A stretch of DNA of 64,000 nucleotides, from contig NZ_LUUG01000082.1 in NCBI RefSeq assembly GCF_001644035.1, forward strand, positions 62,001 through 126,000, given 5' to 3'. The notes below the pieces were generated by a model. The model made no database searches. It saw only the letters and a program-made list of their open reading frames with translations, and had not been told where the DNA came from. The position numbers were made by a program, and so were the translations under genes. This document shows, one piece after another, positions 44,764 to 53,099 of this stretch. The DNA comes from Methylomonas methanica (lineage in GTDB: Bacteria > Pseudomonadota > Gammaproteobacteria > Methylococcales > Methylomonadaceae). Each line of letters starts with the position of its first letter. Within the stretch, counting starts at the first letter, position 1.

Positions 44764-47172
44764 TTAATACTCCAATTTCAAAGATCCCATTGCGGAAATA
44801 GGCGCGCCGACATTGGCTGTAGGCAACCAAGACGTTGAGCCGGTGTAGTATTCCTTATCCAGCAGATTATAGACATTGACTTGCGCCGTCAGACGCGTTT
44901 TGCCGATGGGTTGTACATAAGCCAGCATCGCATCCAGACGAGTGTACCCAGGCAATTGATAGGTGTTGGTATTGTCGCCTTCGCGCTTACCGACAACCAC
45001 CCCGCCCAAACCGGCCTTAAATTGCTCGGTGAATTGGTAGGTGCCCCAAAGACTGGCTTGATGCTCAGGCACATTCAACAAACGATTGCCCTGCAAACCA
45101 CTGTAATCCCTGTTATATCTGGCGTCGGTATAGGCATAGGTCGTCACCAGACTGAATGCGTCGGTTATCTGACCTTTAATATCCACTTCAATGCCCTGGC
45201 TGCGCGCTTCGCCGATCGTTTTTTGATCGGTGGGATCCGGCGTACTCAAGTCGAAGGTCATCAGATTATTTTTGGTTAAATGATAATACGCCACGGTCGA
45301 CGATAGCCGTTTATCGAAAAACTCGGTTTTAAATCCGATTTCGTACTGCTCGGCCGCTTGCGGTGCAAAATTGCCGCCGGTAGCGGAACGGCCATTGTTG
45401 GTGCCGAACGATTCGACGTAGTTGCCGTACAAGGACAACCAATCCCAAGGCTGGTAAACGATACCTACGCGCGGACTGAATTTATCCTCGTGCTGCATGC
45501 TGAATCCAGCCTTGGTTTCATCCCAGGATGTACCGCCGTAGCCGCCGTAACCGGCCATGTCGTAACGCCCGCCGCCCATGATGTGCAGTTTATCCCACAA
45601 GGTAATTTGGTCTTGAAAATACACACCATACCAATCGTCGCGCGAGCGCCAAAACCAATTGGCGGGCTCGGCGCGCAGGGCCGCTAAATCGAAATTGCCG
45701 TATTGGGGATTATTGATATCGAATGTCGGGATGGTACCGTAACTAAAGTTGTTGTCCGGCGCATCCTGGTTAAAAAAGAACCAATCCCCTCCTACTAAAA
45801 CATCATGCTTAACGCCGAAGGTCTGAAACTTTCCGGTTAGATCGAGACTGGTAGAGTAAGAGCGGCGGTTGCTGGTACCGAGAATGCCAAATCTATCCAG
45901 AGTATGTCCATCCGCGTTTATTTTGCTGTTGGGCGCAACGCCGCCGAATACGATGTCGGTCTCGTCCCACTGAAATTTATGCCTTAGCCCCCAGTCATCA
46001 TTAAATTTGAAGCTCCAATCCGCATAAATCAGCGTAGTGTCCTGGCTGGGCTTGATGGCCGGATCGCCGGTAAATAAGGATCTGCGGTTTGTGACAGGCC
46101 TATTGCCCAATACCGGCACGCCATAATCTTCCGTGTAATTTTCATGCCGTTTCTCTATTTCGACATTAGCCTCGAAACGGTCGTTGGGCCGCCAAGTCAA
46201 TTTCGGCGCAATAAATACCCGTTCATGATCAACAAAATCTCTGAACGAATTGCCTTCGTCGTAAGCGGCATTAAACCGATACAGCAGGGTTTTATCCTTA
46301 TCCAGCGGCCCGGTTGCATCGACCGTAGTACGAAATTCGCTGAAAGAGCCGAATTGTTGCTGCAAGGAATAGTAAGGCACATCCAGCGCCTTTTTGGTCA
46401 CGTAATTGACCATACCGCCGGGTTGCAAGCGCCCATAGAGCACGGATGCCGGACCTTTCAATACCTCGAGCTGTTCGATATTCGCTGGATCGAACTTTCC
46501 CATCGAGCGTCGGAAACCATTGCGATACATTTGGTCGTCGGAAGCAAAGCCCCGAATGATGAAGCTTTCGTACATATCCGCCGTACCGTAAGCCCGCTGC
46601 ACGCCGCTGACGTTTTGCGTCAAGGCGTCCTCGATGCGAATCGCTTGCTGATCGTTCATAATCGATTTGGGGACGACCTGGATGGATACCGGGGTGTCCA
46701 TAATCGCAATATCGGTTTTGGTAGCCGTTGATGCGTTCGGCACCGCATAGATTTGGCTGAAAGGATCGTTAGGGTCATATAGCTTTTTGCCAACCACATT
46801 CACCGCCGGCAGTGCCGTCGGATCCTGCTTGTAATTCAAAGCCGGTCTTTCGATCAAAATATTGCCGTTTTCTGCGACGCGGTAACTCAAACCGCTGTCA
46901 CCCAACAGGCGTTGCAACGCGGCTTCCGGGGTGTAATTGCCACTGAGGCCCTTGCTTTGCAAGCCCTCCGTAATTGCCGCGTCGTAGACCAGTTGCAAGC
47001 CGCCGGATTCCGCCAAGCGATTTAGCGCGGTAGATAAAGAGCCTGCGGGGATACTGAAAGCTCGATTGGCGCTATCTGCAACCGCAGCCCCGGATAACGC
47101 CAACACAGCCCCTAAAACCAGTGCCGAAGCCTGTCCAAACAGCTCGCCGCTAAGTGTTATTTTCAACGTCAT
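44764..47172 (-). CDS. TonB-dependent siderophore receptor with N-terminal signalling domain (receptor 1)
   Basis: An 802-residue outer-membrane transporter of the FpvA/FoxA type. A signal peptide ending near 32 precedes the STN signalling domain (about 35-115, FSIPAGSLSTALNRLAESGG), which contacts a FecR-type protein. The plug carries ATKTDIAIMDTPVSIQVVPK (about 150-170) and EQLEVLKGPASVLYGRLQPG, followed by a 22-strand barrel ending in an aromatic residue (LKLEY). It probably imports a ferric siderophore. It is divergent from sigma 1, but no fecR gene is adjacent, so the usual partner is missing here. Receptors 3 and 4 are paralogues. Confidence 0.93.
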   Translation of the reverse strand: MTLKITLSGELFGQASALVLGAVLALSGAAVADSANRAFSIPAGSLSTALNRLAESGGLQLVYDAAITEGLQSKGLSGNYTPEAALQRLLGDSGLSYRVAENGNILIERPALNYKQDPTALPAVNVVGKKLYDPNDPFSQIYAVPNASTATKTDIAIMDTPVSIQVVPKSIMNDQQAIRIEDALTQNVSGVQRAYGTADMYESFIIRGFASDDQMYRNGFRRSMGKFDPANIEQLEVLKGPASVLYGRLQPGGMVNYVTKKALDVPYYSLQQQFGSFSEFRTTVDATGPLDKDKTLLYRFNAAYDEGNSFRDFVDHERVFIAPKLTWRPNDRFEANVEIEKRHENYTEDYGVPVLGNRPVTNRRSLFTGDPAIKPSQDTTLIYADWSFKFNDDWGLRHKFQWDETDIVFGGVAPNSKINADGHTLDRFGILGTSNRRSYSTSLDLTGKFQTFGVKHDVLVGGDWFFFNQDAPDNNFSYGTIPTFDINNPQYGNFDLAALRAEPANWFWRSRDDWYGVYFQDQITLWDKLHIMGGGRYDMAGYGGYGGTSWDETKAGFSMQHEDKFSPRVGIVYQPWDWLSLYGNYVESFGTNNGRSATGGNFAPQAAEQYEIGFKTEFFDKRLSSTVAYYHLTKNNLMTFDLSTPDPTDQKTIGEARSQGIEVDIKGQITDAFSLVTTYAYTDARYNRDYSGLQGNRLLNVPEHQASLWGTYQFTEQFKAGLGGVVVGKREGDNTNTYQLPGYTRLDAMLAYVQPIGKTRLTAQVNVYNLLDKEYYTGSTSWLPTANVGAPISAMGSLKLEY

Positions 47173-47596
47173 GAATTTCCCTCGATGTTGTTAAATTGTG
47201 ACTATCGTTGTTTTGACGCGCGACAGACATAAAACAGGAGGTGAGAGGTGAAAATTCTTTCAGACCATTAAGATGCGCCCACCAGGAGACGCACGGGGGA
47301 ACACCAGGCCCCGGCAATTTTGCGGCTATTCGAAGCATCCAGCTGACGCAACTTGCAAAATGAGCACGACAACCATGCAGACAATAAATAGGTGATATGC
47401 CACAGCAAATACGGCATATCGCCTGACTTATTACCCGTAAGCTTTACCGCCAAACTCGGCGAAGAGCAAACCAATCGGTACTTAACCCGTGGATACCCTG
47501 GCTCTCACGCACTTGCGGCGTTTACGATTGTTGTTTGGCATAAATCTGGCTTGGCATTTTGATTAAAAAATCACCACATCGGGCAAATCCCACAAC
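47173..47596. other. Divergent region between receptor 1 and sigma 1
   Basis: 424 bases holding the inverted repeat at 47390-47424. Short minus-strand frames here have no coding character that I trust. Confidence 0.5.
47390..47424. promoter_or_regulatory. Inverted repeat with GATATGCC/GGCATATC core, copy 1
   Basis: AGGTGATATGCC and GGCATATCGCCT, paired with one G-T, around an 11-base centre. It lies about 170 bases before sigma 1. The same core occurs before sigma 2 (52321-52368) and, degraded, before the sigma stub (49464-49491). Confidence 0.6.
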
Positions 47597-48148
47597 ATGA
47601 ACTTGGACATAAGCGCGCTTTATCGCCAGCATTGCAAGGAGCTGTTGCATCACCTGCTGCGCATAGTCAAATGCCAGGAAACTGCTGAAGATCTGGTGCA
47701 AGAAAGTTATCTGATTTTGGCCCGCACCGCCAATGCCACGGCAATCGAAAACCCGCGCAGTTTTTTATATCGCACCGCTAGTAATCTGGCTCTTGATCAT
47801 CTGCGCCACAATAAAATCGTCGAACGCCATCAGGAAGCCGCTCTACTCGCGGAAGAACCGCAACAGTCCGGCGCGGAAAGCGAAATTGCCAGCCAGCAAT
47901 GCCGGACCTTGTTGTACCAAACCATCGCCGAACTGCCGCCGCGTTGCCGAGATGCGTTTATCCTGCATAAAATTCGCGGCCTAAGTTACCGGGAAGTGGC
48001 CGGCGTGCTGGATATTTCCGAAAGCGCGGTGGAAAAACACATTGTCAAAGGCTTGGTGCATTGTCGAAAGCAGCGGGCGCAACTGGCAATCGCGTTTCTG
48101 CCAACCCCGAGCTGCCGGCAAACGGATTACTTCAAAGCAGCCAGCTAA
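47597..48148 (+). CDS. FecI-type ECF sigma factor (sigma 1)
   Basis: A 183-residue extracytoplasmic-function sigma factor. Region 2 is visible as AEDLVQESYLIL with NPRSFLYRTASNLALDHLRH (about 30-80). Region 4 is ELPPRCRDAFILHKIRGLSYREVA and the helix-turn-helix VLDISESAVEKHIVKGL. It should direct transcription of an iron-uptake receptor after a cell-surface signal. Unlike sigma 2 and sigma 3, it is not followed by fecR but by the sialidase-like gene after 90 bases. It is divergent from receptor 1. Confidence 0.92.
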   Translation: MNLDISALYRQHCKELLHHLLRIVKCQETAEDLVQESYLILARTANATAIENPRSFLYRTASNLALDHLRHNKIVERHQEAALLAEEPQQSGAESEIASQQCRTLLYQTIAELPPRCRDAFILHKIRGLSYREVAGVLDISESAVEKHIVKGLVHCRKQRAQLAIAFLPTPSCRQTDYFKAAS

Positions 48149-48238
48149 AGGCTGACAAGCCTTACGCCGCGCAAGTTTACAAATCAATTCCTCTCAAGTT
48201 AAAAAGATGATTTATTTCCTTCTACCCATGGTCGCCAA

Positions 48239-49462
48239 ATGCAAACTATCAAGGACTTTTTCACCATAGTCGGCGGACTGCTGTTGCTTTTTCTAAACGC
48301 ACACACCGCATTTGCCAAACCGCCGCATACGCTGCCGATGAGCGAACTGCAAATCCCGGCCAATGGTGTCAGCCAGCAGCACCATCTGGCGCAGACCGCC
48401 GCGGGCGAGTTAATCCTCAGCTGGGTGCAAACCGATGGCGGGAGCAGCACCGCTAAATTTGCCGTTCTGGAACAACAGGGCTGGAGCATGCCGTTAACGG
48501 TGGCCAAGGTCGAGGGTAAATTGGCCGACCCGCCGGTAGTGCTTGGGCTAAGCGACGGCAGCCTGGCCGCGGCCTGGATGCCGTATGTGAAGGACTCCCC
48601 GGACCGCTACGCGGCGGACATCTACCTGGCCAGATCGATAGACGGCGGTTTAAGCTGGAGCACACCGCTAAAACCTTACGGCGATGATGCGCGTATCTAC
48701 GACGCGCAAATGTCTTTGGCCGCGCTACCCGATGCACGGCTGGCGCTGGTCTGGACCGACATGCGCAACGCCGGCCACGATCCGGCGGCCGATAAGAAAA
48801 CCAACCGCTATCAATTGATGGCGAGCGTAATCGATAAAAACTGGCGCGCCGGCCCCGAGCTGGTGCTGGATGACGATGTCTGCTCCTGCTGCCGCAGCTA
48901 TACCGACGCGCAGGGCGAGCAATTGGCCACGGTCTACCGTGATCATGCCGTCGGCGAAATTCGCGACATCAGCGCGGTGCGCTGGCAACCCGGCGGCAAT
49001 CCGCAAATCACTAATGTGCATGCGGACGGTTGGGTGATAGGCGGCTGCCCCAGTAACGGACCATCCATCGATCTAACGCCAACCGCTGGCGTGGCGGCCT
49101 GGTTCACGGCCGCCGATGGTAAAGGCCGGGTGAAGGTGGCATTTTCCAGCGACAAGGGCGCACAGTTTAACCAACCTATCGAGCTGGATGCGGACGCCAG
49201 CGGCTATGCCAATGCCTTGCTACTGGACGACGGCTCGGCCTTGGTGAGTTGGCGCGGCCGCAATGGACCCGAAGATGAGTTACGAGTTGCGAAAGTGACA
49301 ACTGACGGCAGAGTCAGCCGGGAAACCACACTGTATCGCGGTAGCTTCCCGAAATGGCCCAGCAAATACCTTGCGATGGCCCGCGTCGGCAAGCAAGCTT
49401 TTGTCGCCTGGACCGATCCGGTGCAGAAAAAAGTCCGCCTGGTTTCCTTGACCATCGACTGA
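48239..49462 (+). CDS. Exported sialidase-like beta-propeller protein with CSCC motif
   Basis: A 407-residue protein with a signal peptide (cleavage after AHTAFA, about 26). Repeated Asp-box type blades are visible, most clearly SIDGGLSW at 133-140 and FSSDKGAQFN later, so a six-bladed BNR/sialidase fold is likely. The catalytic arginine triad of true sialidases is not evident. DDDVCSCCRS puts three cysteines at 215, 217 and 218, a possible metal or redox site. It follows sigma 1, and a decayed copy of its 3' end occurs at 52160-52300. Its role is unknown; a link to metal uptake is inferred from the neighbours. Confidence 0.72.
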   Translation: MQTIKDFFTIVGGLLLLFLNAHTAFAKPPHTLPMSELQIPANGVSQQHHLAQTAAGELILSWVQTDGGSSTAKFAVLEQQGWSMPLTVAKVEGKLADPPVVLGLSDGSLAAAWMPYVKDSPDRYAADIYLARSIDGGLSWSTPLKPYGDDARIYDAQMSLAALPDARLALVWTDMRNAGHDPAADKKTNRYQLMASVIDKNWRAGPELVLDDDVCSCCRSYTDAQGEQLATVYRDHAVGEIRDISAVRWQPGGNPQITNVHADGWVIGGCPSNGPSIDLTPTAGVAAWFTAADGKGRVKVAFSSDKGAQFNQPIELDADASGYANALLLDDGSALVSWRGRNGPEDELRVAKVTTDGRVSRETTLYRGSFPKWPSKYLAMARVGKQAFVAWTDPVQKKVRLVSLTID

Positions 49463-49463
49463 C

Positions 49464-49491
49464 GCGCGATTGCCGTAGACGGGGCATCGCG
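49464..49491. promoter_or_regulatory. Degraded copy 2 of the GATATGCC inverted repeat
   Basis: GCGCGATTGCC, a short centre, then GGGGCATCGCG, directly after the sialidase-like stop. It aligns with copy 3 in the same position relative to a following sigma gene, with two bases lost in each arm. Confidence 0.4.
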
Positions 49492-49603
49492 GCTACGGTG
49501 GTCAGCGGTCGCGACGGGCGGCGGATCACAAGAATATCCGGCCTGACCTGACTATTACCGAACTGAGGGGGTCAAATGCCTGCTGTAGCCATTGGCGTTT
49601 TCA

Positions 49604-49681
49604 ATGCCCATTAAATTCCCGGGATTTCTACACCTGCTTTTTTTGCAACGCACTAATGAAATTGGTAATTGTCTTAGCTGC
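49604..49681 (+). pseudogene. Stub of a FecI-type sigma gene
   Basis: From the ATG at 49604 the frame reads MPIKFPGFLHLLFLQRTNEI before losing similarity. Sigma 2 begins MSKTSPGFLHTLFLQHAHEM. The DNA also matches, at roughly three bases in four over 50 bases, and both are preceded by TTCAATG. Nothing of sigma regions 2 or 4 remains. It lies about 140 bases after the sialidase-like gene, mirroring the stub-to-sigma-2 spacing. Confidence 0.75.
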
Positions 49682-49737
49682 TTAGGTGTGATTAGCGATT
49701 AAAGTCGGACTTAATGGGGAACGATCGCTGGCTCTCG

Positions 49738-51819
49738 TCAGAATTCCAATGAAAATTTGCCGTACACGCCACGAGAAATAGCGCTAGGTACCACGAATCC
49801 AGATTCATCTGTAAATTCCAAGCGCCTATCATCCAGCAAGTTTTGCCCGACTAAGGAAATTTCCAATGATGGAAAGGGTTTCCATGCCAAGCGGGTATCG
49901 AAAGTGACCAAAGAATCAATCCGTTGTAGACTCAGAGACCTGGAAGCACGATCTAAACCCAAGGTGCTGGAAGAGCTGGCGTAACGCAGCCAAAAATCAA
50001 TTGTTACATGATCAAATGGGTCAACAACGGCACGGAGCGAAAGTTTATGCTCAGGGCTCATAGCCGTTGCGCTCTGGATGGCACTGTTTACCGAGGTACT
50101 GAGGAAACTGTAATTCATATCCCAGCGCCACCAATCCGTCATTTGCCAAGTGGTTGCTGTTTCAAAACCGTAAGTACTTGCCTTGCCCAGGTTTATGAAA
50201 TCAACAGGTTGAACCAGATGCAGCCCACCAGAATTAGACAGGTACGGATTGCCCAATGAAACGCTGCGCATATTGGCGTAGTCGTTATAAAAAGCCGTGA
50301 TATCCAGCGATAGGTGATTAGATAGTGTGTAACGGTAGCCAAGTTCGTAAGACAATTCTACTTCGGCTTTATAGTTTGGGTTGCCGTTATTGATAATCGC
50401 GACTGGTAACGACTGCCCGCCGAGTAGGGGGATGGGCGGACTCAGCGTAACATCTTGCAGCGCATGTATGTTATGTTCAATCCGGGATGGCGTCCTGACC
50501 GCCCTGGAAAAGGACGCCCAAAATCGTTGCTGAAACGAAGGCGCCCACATCAGCTTGGCGGTTGGCTGCCCCTCAAATCCGGAATAATCGTTATGTTCGA
50601 ACTTTGAGCCGATGGTGAGCCACAGAGCGTCATCGATCAGCGTGGTTTCATCCTGCAAAAAAGTGGTGACCAATTGTGTGTTTCGCCGGTTTGGCTCCAC
50701 CTGAATTACTTGACTGCTTGCAAAATCATCCAGATTGGCGCGATAGCCTAACCCCCAAATTGTCGTATGGTCCGGGTGTAGCCTAAAACTATTTTGAAAG
50801 TCCACATTAAACGTGTCCAACTGTTGTTTGGAAATCAGATATTCGTCTCGTTCACTGTGATCGTAATAAAACTGCAAGCTGTATTCTGCCGTGGTGGAAA
50901 AAGTGTGGGTATAACGAGAATTAAGATTCCAACCTGAGAGATTGTTCGGGCTATTTTGAATAGATTCCCTAAAAGGCGCACTCAATGTGGGCGTAGTTAG
51001 CGTCTGTTCGACGCCACTACGGTATAAATCGCCCTGTAGGGTCAGTTCATCCTGGCGGGAGAAGCGGGTGTCGAGCCGAAAACCTCCCTGTTGTTTATCC
51101 CAACCGTCGCGGGTGCTGTTGTCGTTGTAGGCAGGTTTAAAATTATCGCGGTAAAACCCTTTGACGTATGCTCGAGCGTAAGTGTCTTGATTTAACTGCT
51201 GACCGTATCGTAGTGCACCAAAACCATTCTCTTGGCTGCCGCCACCCGCTACTAAGAGCCCGCCCTGAGTTTTGCTGGCATCTTTGCTGATAATGTTGAT
51301 AACACCATTCACAGCATTTGCGCCCCACAATGTTGCCGCTGGCCCGCGAATCACCTCTATCCGATCAACGTCTTCCAGCATCACATCCTGAGCATCCCAA
51401 TACACGCCGGAAAAGCCGGGATTGTAGACGCTGCGCCCGTCGACTAAGACCAGCAATTTGTTGGCAAACACACCATTAAAACCGCGGATGCTCACCCCCC
51501 ATTTACTCGCATTCGCTCTGGCGACGTCCACTCCTGGCGCGAGACGCAGCACTTCCGGCACGCTAGTGGCTCCAGAACGCTTAATGTCGTCGTTACTGAT
51601 GACATAGACGGCAGTCGGCACATTTGCCACCGTTTCTGCTTTTTTGGATGCCGATGTTACCCGCGTTTTTTTTGCGTTAGAAATGACATGGGCATTGAGC
51701 AAGTCGGCCATGTCCATATCGATTGCATCTTCGTGCATTTCGTCCGGCAAAACGGTTCCGGTCCAGATCAACAACAAGATACCCAACGATAAAACAGCTC
51801 GACTTGGCAACAATTTCAT
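49738..51819 (-). CDS. TonB-dependent receptor without signalling domain (receptor 2)
   Basis: A 693-residue outer-membrane receptor starting at the ATG at 51819. After the signal peptide the plug begins directly (AETVANVPTAVYVISNDDIK), with SVPEVLRLAPGVDVARAN, VSIRGFNGVFANKLLVLVDG and IEVIRGPAATLWGANAVNGV. The barrel ends with YGKFSLEF. Lacking an STN domain, it would not signal through FecR. It belongs to the BtuB/colicin-receptor-like group rather than to the siderophore receptors of the other units, and its ligand is unknown. It lies inside the duplicated sigma/sialidase region on the opposite strand. Confidence 0.92.
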   Translation of the reverse strand: MKLLPSRAVLSLGILLLIWTGTVLPDEMHEDAIDMDMADLLNAHVISNAKKTRVTSASKKAETVANVPTAVYVISNDDIKRSGATSVPEVLRLAPGVDVARANASKWGVSIRGFNGVFANKLLVLVDGRSVYNPGFSGVYWDAQDVMLEDVDRIEVIRGPAATLWGANAVNGVINIISKDASKTQGGLLVAGGGSQENGFGALRYGQQLNQDTYARAYVKGFYRDNFKPAYNDNSTRDGWDKQQGGFRLDTRFSRQDELTLQGDLYRSGVEQTLTTPTLSAPFRESIQNSPNNLSGWNLNSRYTHTFSTTAEYSLQFYYDHSERDEYLISKQQLDTFNVDFQNSFRLHPDHTTIWGLGYRANLDDFASSQVIQVEPNRRNTQLVTTFLQDETTLIDDALWLTIGSKFEHNDYSGFEGQPTAKLMWAPSFQQRFWASFSRAVRTPSRIEHNIHALQDVTLSPPIPLLGGQSLPVAIINNGNPNYKAEVELSYELGYRYTLSNHLSLDITAFYNDYANMRSVSLGNPYLSNSGGLHLVQPVDFINLGKASTYGFETATTWQMTDWWRWDMNYSFLSTSVNSAIQSATAMSPEHKLSLRAVVDPFDHVTIDFWLRYASSSSTLGLDRASRSLSLQRIDSLVTFDTRLAWKPFPSLEISLVGQNLLDDRRLEFTDESGFVVPSAISRGVYGKFSLEF

Positions 51820-52159
51820 AATGTTGCGGTGCAATTTTCAATGACCGTTTCCGGCTTATCCATGCTGGTATTTCCAGTGGGTATAATATAAGAATGAGTG
51901 AACACGTATGGTGATTGCCCTTGGAAGCTTCGTCATCATCCAGACAGTCTGGCGCACGGAACCTGACTTAGCGTTGGAATCAGAAGCCACGTGTCACCGC
52001 TATGCACATCTGCGGATTGGCTTAAGCGTAGTCGATAGTTGGCAGTTATTGAAGATCAGGCCATACAAACCCGAACCGGACTATGCGGTTTTAGACGTAC
52101 TGCATATCATCGGCTTGCGGAGTATATTTGCGTAGGCAGGACGAATCCGTTATCCAGCG
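51820..52159. other. Region upstream of receptor 2
   Basis: About 340 bases without a recognised gene. A plus-strand frame of 75 codons at 51908-52135 matches nothing I know; it may be part of the same decayed duplicate as the sialidase stub that follows. Confidence 0.4.
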
Positions 52160-52300
52160 GCGTCGTGACGGCAAAGTCTATCAACGAACCGCAGTGTCTC
52201 TCGGCAGCTTTGCAAAATGGCCCAGTAAGTAGCGCGCATCGGTAAACAAGCGTTTGTGGCTTGAACCAATCCGCTACAGAAAACATTAGACATCGACTAG
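52160..52300 (+). pseudogene. Decayed 3' end of a sialidase-like gene
   Basis: The segment encodes GSFAKWPSK and, after a frameshift, ARIGKQAFVA, a stop in place of tryptophan, then TNPLQK and LDID before the final stop. The intact gene at 48239-49462 ends GSFPKWPSK, ARVGKQAFVAWTDPVQKK and TID. It has at least one frameshift and two premature stops. It sits upstream of sigma 2 just as the intact gene sits upstream of the sigma stub. Confidence 0.8.
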
Positions 52301-52320
52301 GACCCGCCATTTGGTCGAGA

Positions 52321-52368
52321 CTGCGTGATATGCCGTATTGCCCGGCGTTAACAGGGCATATCGCGCAG
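52321..52368. promoter_or_regulatory. Inverted repeat with GATATGCC/GGCATATC core, copy 3
   Basis: CTGCGTGATATGCC and GGCATATCGCGCAG, with one G-T pair at the same place as in copy 1, around a 20-base centre. It ends 132 bases before sigma 2. Confidence 0.6.
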
Positions 52369-52500
52369 TTTGATTCAGCGCTGAACCCGTTGCCTCCTGC
52401 AACAAGCCTCGGGCGCCCAAGGCCTACAGCCACCAGCTGGTTGCTTGGCTTGCTTATTGCTGAAAGCCATATCTACCTGCCTCAGTCGCCATAGTCTTCA

Positions 52501-53028
52501 ATGTCTAAAACTTCGCCGGGATTTCTGCACACACTGTTTCTGCAACACGCGCATGAAATGGGTGCTTTTGTACGCGGCCGCTGGCCGCGAGAACCCGATG
52601 TAAACGATATTGTGCAGGAAGCTTTTCTGCGCCTATCGCAATATCCGGAGCCGCAAACCATTCAAAATCCCAGGGCGTTTTTATTTCAGACCGCCGCCAA
52701 TCTAACGGTTGACCGCCATCGCCGCCGCGAAACTCGCGAACGTTTCGATGAGCCTGACGCGGACATCGAGCATGTTGCCGACCAGCGCCTGTCGCCGGAG
52801 CATTATTGGCAAACCCATCAACAACTGGAGAAATTTGCCGCTTGGCTGGACGAATTGCCGGAATTGCGCCGTCATGCGTTTGTTCTTTACCGGATCGAAG
52901 GTTGTTCGCATGCCGAAATTGCTAAGCGCTTGGGTATTTCGGTACGTTGCTCCGAGCGTTACGTGATGCTGGCTATGCAACACATCAGTACCAAACTCAC
53001 TGCCGAACCGGACCAGGATTGGTGGTAA
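52501..53028 (+). CDS. FecI-type ECF sigma factor (sigma 2)
   Basis: A 175-residue sigma factor. Region 2 is DVNDIVQEAFLRLSQYPEPQ with NPRAFLFQTAANLTVDRHRRR. Region 4 is ELPELRRHAFVLYRIEGCSHAEIA and RLGISVRCSERYVMLAMQHI. It is followed by fecR and receptor 3, the classical signalling order. Paralogous to sigma 3; the stub at 49604 is a remnant of a close copy. Confidence 0.93.
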   Translation: MSKTSPGFLHTLFLQHAHEMGAFVRGRWPREPDVNDIVQEAFLRLSQYPEPQTIQNPRAFLFQTAANLTVDRHRRRETRERFDEPDADIEHVADQRLSPEHYWQTHQQLEKFAAWLDELPELRRHAFVLYRIEGCSHAEIAKRLGISVRCSERYVMLAMQHISTKLTAEPDQDWW

Positions 53029-53099
53029 TTACCCTCTGTCCCGTCTATTACAAAGTCCGGTAAACTGTCCTTTTGATAAACACATTTAAGTCACTCAGC

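Noticed and set aside
47150-47474. Two short minus-strand frames in the receptor 1/sigma 1 spacer
   Set aside because: They overlap the receptor start or the inverted repeat and look non-coding.
48239-49462. Calling this gene a true sialidase
   Set aside because: Asp-box blades are present but the catalytic arginines, tyrosine and aspartate of sialidases could not be identified.
51908-52135. 75-codon plus-strand frame before the sialidase remnant
   Set aside because: No recognisable motif, and it lies in a decayed duplicated region; kept only as a note in the region entry.
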